Below are positions 1-4,941 of a DNA stretch of 5,011 nucleotides, piece by piece. The translations under genes were made by a program, and so were the position numbers. Origin of the DNA: an uncultured bacterium (GTDB lineage: Bacteria; Cyanobacteriota; Vampirovibrionia; Gastranaerophilales; Gastranaerophilaceae); assembly GCA_900555175.1 (NCBI GenBank), contig USJT01000109.1:1-5011 (forward strand), read 5' to 3'. Below the pieces are notes generated by a model. It made no database searches and was not told the origin of the DNA. It saw nothing but the letters and a program-made list of their open reading frames with translations. Each line of letters starts with the position of its first letter. Positions within the stretch are counted from its first letter, which is position 1.

Positions 1-1
1 C

Positions 2-262
2 GGAAACTTGTTAACTCTTGAAGATGCTCAAGTTCTTTCAAGTGCAGGAACGCCAATACAACTTCCGATTGTGCCTGAAAAAATTGAAGATGTAAAAATC
101 AATTCAAAAGGACTTGTGAGCGTCTTTAATAAAAATACCCACAAACTGGAAGATGTTGCATATCTTGGCGTTGTGGATTCAAATGGCGTAGCAGTGCTTG
201 ATCCGCAAGTCAAACAAGGGTATAACGAATATTTCTATGATGCCGATTATAAGAAATTTTGA
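2..262 (+). CDS. Flagellar hook/rod protein of the FlgE/F/G family, 3' part only
   Basis: The gene enters from the left edge, so its true start is outside the window; 86 residues are visible. The motif LSSAGTPIQLP, followed by alternating short strands (VKINSKGLVSVFN, VAYLGVVDSNG), matches the part of FlgF/FlgG proteins that follows the conserved 'DG.LV...G.PVLG..G.PI.LP' segment. Such proteins form the rod or hook of the flagellar basal body and are exported by the flagellar type III system. The product ends DADYKKF at a TGA and lacks the C-terminal D0 helix (the 'SNV...E...R.YE.N' segment) that full-length family members carry, so it looks C-terminally short. The same frame stays open for 30 codons after the TGA. 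It lies 96 nt upstream of a complete family member, so the two are likely tandem paralogs in one operon. The family call is fairly sure; the exact member is not. Confidence 0.7.
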   Translation, partial: GNLLTLEDAQVLSSAGTPIQLPIVPEKIEDVKINSKGLVSVFNKNTHKLEDVAYLGVVDSNGVAVLDPQVKQGYNEYFYDADYKKF

Positions 263-358
263 AGCGAACAGGCAAATATTTATGATTCAAAATCAGAATT
301 TACAAAAGGTAATTTCACAGTTAGGAACAACGTCATAATAAAAGGTGAGGAATAAATT

Positions 359-1072
359 ATGTACAGCATGCAAGGTATAGTAAGAAAAGGCGCAAATAAC
401 GTAATAACTCAATTTGAAAAATTCGGTTATGTTGCAAACAGTCTTGCAAACTTAAATACAAGAGGTTATAAATCCGTTAGCTTTGAACAAATGTTGAATG
501 AAGACGGATATTTAACAGGTGCTATCAGAACTGATTATGAACAAGGCTCTATTCAAATTACATCCAATCCTTATGATGTTGCGATTAACGGAACCGGCTT
601 TATCCCTGTTGTTTCTCCAGATGGCGAAGTTGCATACACAAGAGATGGTGCTTTTAAACAAGGTAAAAACGGTTACCTTGTAACTTCTGATGATTGGGTT
701 GTCGGTGAAGGAATTATAATTCCTGCTAATTGCTACAAATTTGAAATTAAACCAAACGGAGAAGTTTATTCTTACGATACCGCAAATACACAGCCTAAAA
801 AATTAGGTACAATTCCACTTGTTCGTTTCCCTTCTCAAGAAAACCTTGAACAGGCAGGCATGAATAAACTTAGAGCGACAGCAGACTCAGGAGAACCTAT
901 TCTTGTAAAAAATCATAAATGCTTCTGTCAAAATAATTTGGAAAATTCCAATACTGATGTGTATTCTGCAACTTCAGAAATGCTAAGACTAAACGCATCA
1001 CTTCTTGCAAGTACACGTATGATGAAAGTTGTTGATGATATGTATAACAAAGCAATAAATATCAGAGAATAA
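359..1072 (+). CDS. Flagellar basal-body rod protein, FlgF/FlgG family
   Basis: This 237-residue protein is a complete member of the FlgF/FlgG rod family (about 250-260 residues in enterobacteria). It would form the rod linking the inner-membrane ring to the hook and be secreted by the flagellar export apparatus without a signal peptide. Visible landmarks, in order, are the N-terminal D0 motif SLANLNTRGYKS (residues 28-39), the core segment EQGSIQITSNPYDVAINGTGF (61-81), YTRDGAF (93-99), and the C-terminal LENSNTDV (194-201) leading into the final helix. The start ATG is preceded by GGTGAGG at 344-350, eight bases away. The gene sits between another FlgF/G-type gene and flgB, consistent with a rod operon. 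A CFC pair (188-190) and C125 are unusual for a rod protein. I cannot separate FlgF from FlgG by sequence alone, so no symbol is given. Confidence 0.9.
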   Translation: MYSMQGIVRKGANNVITQFEKFGYVANSLANLNTRGYKSVSFEQMLNEDGYLTGAIRTDYEQGSIQITSNPYDVAINGTGFIPVVSPDGEVAYTRDGAFKQGKNGYLVTSDDWVVGEGIIIPANCYKFEIKPNGEVYSYDTANTQPKKLGTIPLVRFPSQENLEQAGMNKLRATADSGEPILVKNHKCFCQNNLENSNTDVYSATSEMLRLNASLLASTRMMKVVDDMYNKAINIRE

Positions 1073-1082
1073 TCTGCCACCT

Positions 1083-1100
1083 AAGTTTTGAATAAAACTT
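1083..1100 (+). other. Perfect hairpin between the rod gene and flgB
   Basis: AAGTTTT (1083-1089) and AAAACTT (1094-1100) form a 7-bp perfect stem with a GAAT loop. A smaller GAGC/GCTC stem follows at 1120-1132. Neither is followed by a T-run, so they do not look like terminators; they may be RNA processing or stability elements inside the operon, or chance in AT-rich DNA. Confidence 0.3.
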
Positions 1101-1154
1101 TATCTGACAACATGAAAAAGAGCATTTCGCTCAATAAAAAAGAAAGGTTAAAAA

Positions 1155-1502
1155 ATGTTTACACCATTAGATAATATGGGCAAAGTTACATTAATGATGG
1201 ATTTGATATCCCAGAAACAACGTGCATTAGGCTCAAATTTGGCCAATGTTGATACTCCGGGGTATGTTCGTCGTGATATTAATTTTGGGGATTATCTAAA
1301 TACAATGAATAGTCCTTTGGAAACAAAATTATCTGAAAAATTAGGCCCTTCAGGTGTAATTGAAGAAAAAACGTATGAAGAAATTGAGCCTGCAAAGGAA
1401 TTGATGGAATTGCAAAAAAACTCAATACTTTATACGATGGCAACAAGAAGAATGTCTAATATAATTACAGAAATGAAAACTGTAATAAATGTCGGAAAAT
1501 AG
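1155..1502 (+). CDS. flgB: Flagellar basal-body rod protein FlgB
   Basis: This 115-residue protein is a short FlgB (family range about 110-140). FlgB is a proximal rod subunit assembled on the MS ring through the flagellar export system. The signature SNLANVDTPGYVRRDINF (residues 27-44) is the conserved N-terminal rod motif, and the C-terminal half (residues 79-115, AKELMELQKNSILYT onward) is the expected amphipathic D0 helix. The start ATG follows AGAAAGG at 1141-1147 with a 7-nt gap. It lies 82 nt after the FlgF/G-type gene and 78 nt before flgC, on the same strand, in the usual B-C order. The middle region between the two helices is compact, which explains the short length. There is no signal peptide, as expected for this export route. 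Confidence 0.95.
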   Translation: MFTPLDNMGKVTLMMDLISQKQRALGSNLANVDTPGYVRRDINFGDYLNTMNSPLETKLSEKLGPSGVIEEKTYEEIEPAKELMELQKNSILYTMATRRMSNIITEMKTVINVGK

Positions 1503-1580
1503 AATTTAAAATAAAATTTTAATTCCGTAAACAATACAATAAAACAAGACTGGTGAGGTAAAACTAGAAAGGCGTAAATT

Positions 1581-2024
1581 ATGAGTATAATGGAATCTAT
1601 GAATATTGGCGAAAATGCCTTAAGAGCTCATGGCTTAAGGATAGATATTCATGCAAAAAACATAGCTAATGTTGATACTCCGAATTACGTAAGAAAAATC
1701 CCTGTTTTGAATGCAACAGAAGATATCTCTTTCCATGGGGTTATGAACGCTATGAAGGAAGATGTTTTTGGTATTGGCACATTACCATATTTGCAGGGTG
1801 GTGTTGTATTTAACGGATGTGTTGAAGATCCGACTTTGGGTGATAAAATTTATAGCCCGGGACATCCAGATGCTGATGCAAACGGTTATATAAGAGCGTC
1901 TAACGTTAACCCTGCTGTTGATATGGCAGATGCAATTCTTGCTCAAAGAGCTTATGAAGCAAACCTTGCTTTGATAAATATTACAAAATCAATGGCACAA
2001 AGAGCAACAGAAATCGGCAGATAA
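1581..2024 (+). CDS. flgC: Flagellar basal-body rod protein FlgC
   Basis: This 147-residue protein is a full-length FlgC, the proximal rod partner of FlgB. The N-terminal motif AKNIANVDTPNYVRK (residues 25-39) and the diagnostic C-terminal block YSPGHPDADANGYIRASNV (91-109), followed by AILAQRAYEANLALI (118-132), are the classic FlgC signatures. The usual glycine of 'TPGY' is asparagine here (TPNY). AGAAAGG at 1566-1572 is an eight-base-spaced ribosome binding site, and a second purine-rich GGTGAGG lies just upstream at 1553-1559. The gene closes the flagellar run. fliE, often the next gene, is absent, so export or rod-adaptor genes must lie elsewhere if the flagellum is functional. A 7-bp inverted repeat near the 5' end (1618-1640) could form a hairpin in the mRNA. 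Confidence 0.97.
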   Translation: MSIMESMNIGENALRAHGLRIDIHAKNIANVDTPNYVRKIPVLNATEDISFHGVMNAMKEDVFGIGTLPYLQGGVVFNGCVEDPTLGDKIYSPGHPDADANGYIRASNVNPAVDMADAILAQRAYEANLALINITKSMAQRATEIGR

Positions 2025-2033
2025 TAATATTTG

Positions 2034-2052
2034 AGTTTTTATAAAACTTTTT
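2034..2052 (+). terminator. Weak terminator-like hairpin after flgC
   Basis: AGTTTT (2034-2039) pairs with AAAACT (2043-2048) around a TAT loop and is followed by a T-run to 2052. An outer pairing of TTTGAG (2030-2035) with CTCAAA (2054-2059) competes with the last pairs. The stem is short and A/T-rich, so termination would be weak, but its position just after the last flagellar gene fits. Confidence 0.4.
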
Positions 2053-2064
2053 GCTCAAAATAGC

Positions 2065-2088
2065 AAATTCGTTATTGGGAACTTGTTT
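2065..2088 (+). repeat. Degenerate copy of the 2111-2139 repeat
   Basis: Aligned to 2111-2133, this stretch matches at 20 of 23 positions plus one gapped base; both share AAATT, GT, ATT and the 10-mer GAACTTGTTT. The copy lacks the TTCAGAAT right arm and so cannot form the hairpin of its partner. It looks like an older, decayed copy of the same element. Confidence 0.5.
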
Positions 2089-2110
2089 ATTTTGCATGTA
2101 AAAAATGATA

Positions 2111-2139
2111 AAATTGTCATTCTGAACTTGTTTCAGAAT
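2111..2139 (+). repeat. Short inverted-repeat element (ATTCTGAA...TTCAGAAT)
   Basis: ATTCTGAA (2119-2126) and TTCAGAAT (2132-2139) form a perfect 8-bp stem around CTTGT. The string GTCATTCTGAACTTG resembles, from memory, a small intergenic repeat found dispersed in several AT-rich bacterial genomes; this cannot be checked here. It lies between the flagellar cluster and the glycosyltransferase, ending 20 bases before that gene's -10 box. There is no T-run directly after it. Confidence 0.55.
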
Positions 2140-2156
2140 CTCTTTTCCTTGTTTTA

Positions 2157-2165
2157 TGCTATAAT
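2157..2165 (+). promoter_or_regulatory. Extended -10 promoter of the glycosyltransferase gene
   Basis: TGCTATAAT is a perfect extended -10 (TGn plus TATAAT). No good -35 lies 16-18 bases upstream, which extended -10 promoters can tolerate. The -10 ends only six bases before the ATG at 2172, so transcription would begin at or next to the start codon. The intervening AATCAATTT carries no Shine-Dalgarno. Confidence 0.6.
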
Positions 2166-2171
2166 CAATTT

Positions 2172-3137
2172 ATGACAAAACTATCTGTTATAATTCCGAT
2201 TTATAATGTTGAAAAATATATTCCACAATGTTTGGATAGTATTTTAAATCAAGCGTTTAAAGATTTTGAAATTATATGCGTAAATGACGGTTCTTCTGAT
2301 AATTCTTTATCAGTTTTGCAAAGTTATAAGGAGAAAGATGACCGTATAATTATTATTGATAAAAAAAATGAAGGTTCAGGAATTGCAAGAAATGCAGGAC
2401 TTGCTATTGCAAAAGGTGATTATATCTATTTTGTAGACGGTGATGATTGGGTTGAAGAAAACGTTTTTGATAAAATTATTGCAAAAGCTGATGAATTAAA
2501 TACTGATATCTTAATTTTTGGCGGGCTTTCTTACTATGACGGCAAAGGCAAAAAAGGCGGATATAGTGCTGATAAATTGCCGAAAAAATATTTGAATAAA
2601 GTGTTCTCTGCAAAAGATATAAAAAAAGATATTTTCAAATTTCCGTCAACAGCTTGGACAAAATTATATAAAAGAGATTTTTTGATAAAAAATAATATAA
2701 AATTTCAGGATATAAAAGTTGGACAGGATCAGCTTCCATTCTTCCATTCAATGATTAAGGCAGAAAGGATTGCGCTTTTGCCTGAAAATATTTATTGTTA
2801 TCGTAAAAACCGTAAGGGCTCTGCGATGACTGTGAAAAAGAAAAAGAATTTTTCTCCGATTTATGTTTTCTACGGAGTAGAAGAAATGTTGAAATCTGAA
2901 AATTTGTTAGATGAATACAAGTCTGTTTTTGTCGGTAAATATTTTTCAAAAGCAACATCTTGGCTAGGCAAATTCCAAGCTGATTTGAAGCACGAATATT
3001 ATATTGAATATACAAAACTTTTGGAACATGTAAAACAAGAATATCCTTTTGGTTGGTGGACTAAATTTAATCCAAAAGAAAACGATGGTTATTGGATGGT
3101 TAAACTAAAACAAAGTTGTTCTAAAATTCTTTTTTAG
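2172..3137 (+). CDS. Family 2 glycosyltransferase (GT-A fold)
   Basis: This 321-residue protein has an N-terminal GT2 domain that would transfer a sugar from a nucleotide-sugar donor to an unknown acceptor. Visible motifs are LSVIIPIYNVEKYIPQCLDS (residues 4-23), VNDGSSDNS (37-45), the GSGIARNAGL helix (68-77), and the metal-binding DxD in FVDGDDW (D89-G-D91). A later GQDQLPF (184-190) occupies the place where many relatives have G-E-D; here glutamine replaces the acidic residue. The C-terminal third is Lys- and aromatic-rich (WWTKFNPKEN near 295-304) without an obvious membrane segment, so the protein is probably cytosolic or peripheral. It has no ribosome binding site and probably makes a leaderless message. 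Lying next to flagellar genes, it could glycosylate flagellin or build surface polysaccharide, but the acceptor cannot be read from sequence. Confidence 0.92.
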   Translation: MTKLSVIIPIYNVEKYIPQCLDSILNQAFKDFEIICVNDGSSDNSLSVLQSYKEKDDRIIIIDKKNEGSGIARNAGLAIAKGDYIYFVDGDDWVEENVFDKIIAKADELNTDILIFGGLSYYDGKGKKGGYSADKLPKKYLNKVFSAKDIKKDIFKFPSTAWTKLYKRDFLIKNNIKFQDIKVGQDQLPFFHSMIKAERIALLPENIYCYRKNRKGSAMTVKKKKNFSPIYVFYGVEEMLKSENLLDEYKSVFVGKYFSKATSWLGKFQADLKHEYYIEYTKLLEHVKQEYPFGWWTKFNPKENDGYWMVKLKQSCSKILF

Positions 3138-3190
3138 GCAAGTTTATCAAATGAATTGCTAATTAAGTTATATCTATATTCTTTATGAAT

Positions 3191-3220
3191 TTGAAACAGT
3201 CAAATAAAGAATATTACAAT
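3191..3220 (+). promoter_or_regulatory. Sigma-70-like promoter ahead of the 79-residue gene
   Basis: TTGAAA (3191-3196) and TACAAT (3215-3220) are each one mismatch from the -35 and -10 consensus, separated by 18 bases. Transcription would start near 3227, giving a leader of about 130 nt before the ATG at 3358. The same arrangement recurs at 3749-3778, which strengthens the call. Confidence 0.5.
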
Positions 3221-3251
3221 ATCAGAATTATTTTTGAATAGAAATGTAAAA
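3192..3251 (+). repeat. Upstream block A, homologous to block B at 3750-3809
   Basis: Aligned without gaps to 3750-3809, 45 of 60 bases match, including TGAAACAGTC, TATTACAATA and GAAATGT. Weaker colinear similarity continues downstream: TTGCATAATA at 3308-3317 answers TTGCATTATA at 3865-3874, 93 and 92 bases after the respective -10 boxes. The block precedes the 79-residue gene. An 18-codon frame from ATG 3185 to TAG 3241 runs through it with no ribosome binding site. Confidence 0.75.
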
Positions 3252-3357
3252 TTTGAATTTACAAATATTAATATTAAAGCAATTATTATTTTTATATGTT
3301 TTTACAATTGCATAATAAAAGTTTTTATAAAAAGTGTTTTACATAGAAAGGAGTGTT

Positions 3358-3597
3358 ATGCAACAGTTAATGTCAACTGGTTATATTAAAGTAGGAAATG
3401 ATTACATAAATCCTTATAATATAACTCATATAGGAAAAAATCCTGATGGAACAACCTTTGTCAGCTATAATACTTTCGCTCAAGGTCCAAATGGCATTAC
3501 CCCTTTAACTGATAGAATTCCTGTAAATAGTGATAAATTTGCTCAGTGTGCTAATAAAGCAATGCAAACTGGTCAAATTATTGATGTAATGGCTTAA
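3358..3597 (+). CDS. Small protein of unknown function (79 residues)
   Basis: I do not recognise this family. The ATG at 3358 is chosen over an in-frame GTG at 3334 because AGAAAGGAG (3345-3353) sits four bases before it, a strong ribosome binding site. The product has no signal peptide or membrane segment. The pattern YIKVGNDYINPYNITHI (residues 9-25), then DGTTFVSYNTF (30-40), RIPVNSDKF (53-61) and a final helix (62-79) suggests a small beta-rich domain closed by a helix. The alternation faintly recalls short FlbD-like or SH3-like proteins, which is not enough for a name. It has its own promoter and terminator and is transcribed independently of the glycosyltransferase. It shares its upstream promoter-leader with the ADP-ribosyltransferase-like gene downstream, so the two may respond to the same signal. 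Confidence 0.8.
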   Translation: MQQLMSTGYIKVGNDYINPYNITHIGKNPDGTTFVSYNTFAQGPNGITPLTDRIPVNSDKFAQCANKAMQTGQIIDVMA

Positions 3598-3624
3598 ATG
3601 AAACTATATTAAACTTATCGAAAT

Positions 3625-3654
3625 AAAAGGGACAACAAATGTTATCCCTTTTTT
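3625..3654 (+). terminator. Rho-independent terminator of the 79-residue gene
   Basis: AAAAGGGACAAC (3625-3636) pairs with GTTATCCCTTTT (3641-3652) around an AAAT loop, with a single C-A mismatch, and runs into a tract of six T residues (3649-3654). It lies 27 bases after the stop codon and separates this gene from the next one. Confidence 0.85.
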
Positions 3655-3748
3655 AATTGTCGAGAAACTCCAGACTCTGGAACCCTCAAGTAATAATATA
3701 TCACAAACAAGTTGTATGAATAACCTCTGCGTTGAACTGATTACACTA

Positions 3749-3778
3749 ATGAAACAGTCTCCTCAAGAGTATTACAAT
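3749..3778 (+). promoter_or_regulatory. Sigma-70-like promoter ahead of the ADP-ribosyltransferase-like gene
   Basis: ATGAAA (3749-3754) and TACAAT (3773-3778) with an 18-base spacer are the exact counterpart of the promoter at 3191-3220. The -35 is weaker here (two mismatches), while the -10 and its flank TATTACAATAT are fully conserved. The predicted leader is about 120 nt. Confidence 0.45.
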
Positions 3779-3809
3779 ATGAGAAATTTTTTAGGGGTGA
3801 AATGTTAAG
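3750..3809 (+). repeat. Upstream block B, homologous to block A at 3192-3251
   Basis: This is the second copy of the promoter-leader block (45 of 60 ungapped matches). The similarity fades toward the start codon, and the coding regions that follow are unrelated. That pattern fits duplication of a regulatory segment rather than of a whole gene. Confidence 0.75.
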
Positions 3810-3904
3810 ATTATTTACGTTGAATATTTAAAATCAGGCAATTTAAAATAAAAAAAATACTTTATTGCATTATAGTGGTTTTAAAAAGAAATTAAGGAAA
3901 TTTT

Positions 3905-4777
3905 ATGGGTTTAGAAAAACTTGGAATGAGTTTAGCACAAAAAACTTCAGCTTGGTTAAAAGCATGTGAGAAAAACAGTGTTTTGCAAACTAAATCAATT
4001 AAAACAACAGATATACAAGGTGTCAAATATAAACCTGAACTAAAAACAGATACATTTGTAAAAAAAGTTGACTCTTGGATGGAACACCCCCCTGAGGGTT
4101 ATTCCACGCCGTATTGTATGAGAGGTGAAACTATGGTAAATGACCATCATAATTTTCACAGTTATAATAGATTTTGTAATTCTACGTTTGAAGAACGAAT
4201 TAAACACCTAGAATACTTAAAAAATAAAAATTACAATAGATATAAAGAGCGAATTCAAGAAGAAATGGAGGAATTTGATTATCAAACTGAATTGTTGTTA
4301 AAAGATAATGCTGCTTTTACAAAACTAATACCTCAGCCAAGAGATTGTGTTGCTTATAGAGGTGTAAACCGACGTATAGGAGCACCAAGACAAGATTATG
4401 ATGTTATAAATTCAGCAAATGTTGGAGATATTATAATTCCAACAAGAGGATATGCTTATGGTGCACATTATAAATTGGGTGCTAAGCAATATATGGGTAG
4501 CGCATATAATATTGAAGGACAGAAAGTACTTGATCCTATGTTGATAGAATATAGAATACCTAAAGGTTCACAAATATCTTCAAATATGGAACACGGTGGC
4601 GAGGTTGTTTTTCCAGCATTGTCTAAGTTCAAATTGATTTCAAGAGAAGATAGGTTAATAGAACAACTCGATTACCATACAGGAACAGTAATCGGTTCTG
4701 AGCCTTACAAACGTGTTATTCTGGAATATATCCCCGAAATACCTTTATTGACTAACATAAATAAGTTCAGAGGTTAA
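3905..4777 (+). CDS. Putative ADP-ribosyltransferase-fold protein
   Basis: This 290-residue protein has no signal peptide or membrane segment. Its C-terminal half follows the layout of the R-S-E class of ADP-ribosyltransferases, which move ADP-ribose from NAD to a target: a helical stretch (95-140), a strand with the NAD-binding arginine in CVAYRGV (R152), a GDIIIPTRGYAYGAHY segment (174-189) where the STS motif normally falls, LIEYRIPKGSQ (213-223), and GGEVVFPALSKFKLIS (231-246) with the expected catalytic glutamate E233. Two key positions are unusual: no clear Ser-Thr-Ser, and glycine (G231) instead of Glu/Gln two residues before E233. The first 90 residues match nothing I know; KPELKTDTF (43-51) looks like a linker. 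The start follows AAGGA at 3894-3898. The gene stands alone between two terminators. It could be a toxin or host-directed effector, but no secretion signal or immunity gene is evident. Confidence 0.65.
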   Translation: MGLEKLGMSLAQKTSAWLKACEKNSVLQTKSIKTTDIQGVKYKPELKTDTFVKKVDSWMEHPPEGYSTPYCMRGETMVNDHHNFHSYNRFCNSTFEERIKHLEYLKNKNYNRYKERIQEEMEEFDYQTELLLKDNAAFTKLIPQPRDCVAYRGVNRRIGAPRQDYDVINSANVGDIIIPTRGYAYGAHYKLGAKQYMGSAYNIEGQKVLDPMLIEYRIPKGSQISSNMEHGGEVVFPALSKFKLISREDRLIEQLDYHTGTVIGSEPYKRVILEYIPEIPLLTNINKFRG

Positions 4778-4783
4778 GCATTT

Positions 4784-4822
4784 AGGCAAACATAAAAAAA
4801 TAATTTTGTGTTAGCCTTTTTT
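4784..4822 (+). terminator. Rho-independent terminator after the ADP-ribosyltransferase-like gene
   Basis: AGGCAAACATA (4784-4794) pairs with TGTGTTAGCCT (4807-4817) with one A-A mismatch and one G-T pair, followed by six T residues (4817-4822). It lies directly between the stop codon and the 3' end of the convergent tRNA gene. Confidence 0.85.
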
Positions 4823-4823
4823 A

Positions 4824-4907
4824 TGGTGTCGACGGGGGGACTTGAACCCCCACAGCTCTCGCCACATGCACCTCAAGCATGCGTGTCTACCATTCCACCA
4901 CATCGAC
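4824..4907 (-). tRNA. trnL: tRNA-Leu, anticodon GAG
   Basis: On the minus strand the sequence folds as a class II tRNA. The acceptor stem is GTCGATG with CGTCGAC (4901-4907 with 4828-4834), the discriminator is A (4827), and CCA is encoded (4824-4826). The D arm contains GTGG...GGTAGACAC, as is usual for leucine tRNAs. The anticodon stem CATGC/GCATG encloses the loop TTGAGGT, placing GAG at 4872-4874, which reads CUC and CUU. A 13-nt variable arm and a five-pair T arm (GGGGG TTCAAGT CCCCC, 4835-4851) complete it. The long variable arm, the A discriminator and the anticodon all agree on leucine. It converges with the ADP-ribosyltransferase-like gene. Confidence 0.97.
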
Positions 4908-4941
4908 ACAAAAAAATATTAAATTTTCACGGAACATGCTT

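Larger units (their letters stand above)
3602..3808 (+). pseudogene. Open frame lacking a clear start, possible gene remnant
   Basis: This frame is open from just after a TGA at 3599 to a TAA at 3806-3808. The only candidate starts are ATG 3716 (30 residues, MNNLCVELITLMKQS and on) and ATG 3749 (19 residues), neither with a ribosome binding site. Its 3' part overlaps upstream block B. The corresponding frame in block A shares the core KQSxxEYYN, and two of the base changes (TCT/TCA, GAG/GAA) are synonymous. The stretch 3660-3750 is visibly less AT-rich than its flanks. It may be the relic of a coding region, or simply non-coding leader DNA; I favour the latter for the 3' part because of the promoter it contains. 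Confidence 0.25.
3655..3904 (+). promoter_or_regulatory. Intergenic region ahead of the ADP-ribosyltransferase-like gene
   Basis: The 307-base gap between the two genes (3598-3904) holds the terminator at 3625-3654, a less AT-rich stretch with a small TCCAG/CTGGA dyad near 3669-3681, the promoter and block B from 3749, and an AT-rich leader ending in AAGGA (3894-3898), six bases before the ATG at 3905. I see no RNA gene or known riboswitch in it. Confidence 0.4.

Noticed and set aside
28..213. Minus-strand open frame of 61 codons
   Set aside because: It lies opposite the FlgE/F/G-like coding frame, has no recognisable family, and its composition is what antisense of a gene gives.
1503..1530. 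A/T-only inverted repeat after flgB as a terminator
   Set aside because: The stem contains only A-T pairs with a bulge and has no T-run after it, and flgC follows in the same operon.
1245..1682. A 15-base identical string (AATGTTGATACTCCG) in flgB and flgC
   Set aside because: It encodes the shared NVDTP rod motif at 1245-1259 and 1668-1682, so protein homology explains it without a DNA repeat function.
2755..3015. Minus-strand open frame of 86 codons
   Set aside because: It lies wholly inside the glycosyltransferase gene on the opposite strand, with no recognisable domain.
3334..3357. GTG at 3334 as start of the small unknown gene
   Set aside because: The ATG at 3358 has a much better ribosome binding site (AGAAAGGAG), and that site itself lies within the proposed extension.
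3865..3876. TTGCAT box as a sigma-54 -12 element
   Set aside because: No GG lies ten bases upstream at the -24 position in either copy of the block.
3358..4777. Toxin-immunity pair formed by the 79-residue protein and the ADP-ribosyltransferase-like protein
   Set aside because: A strong terminator and a separate promoter lie between them, immunity genes usually follow the toxin closely, and no immunity fold is recognisable. Shared control remains possible.
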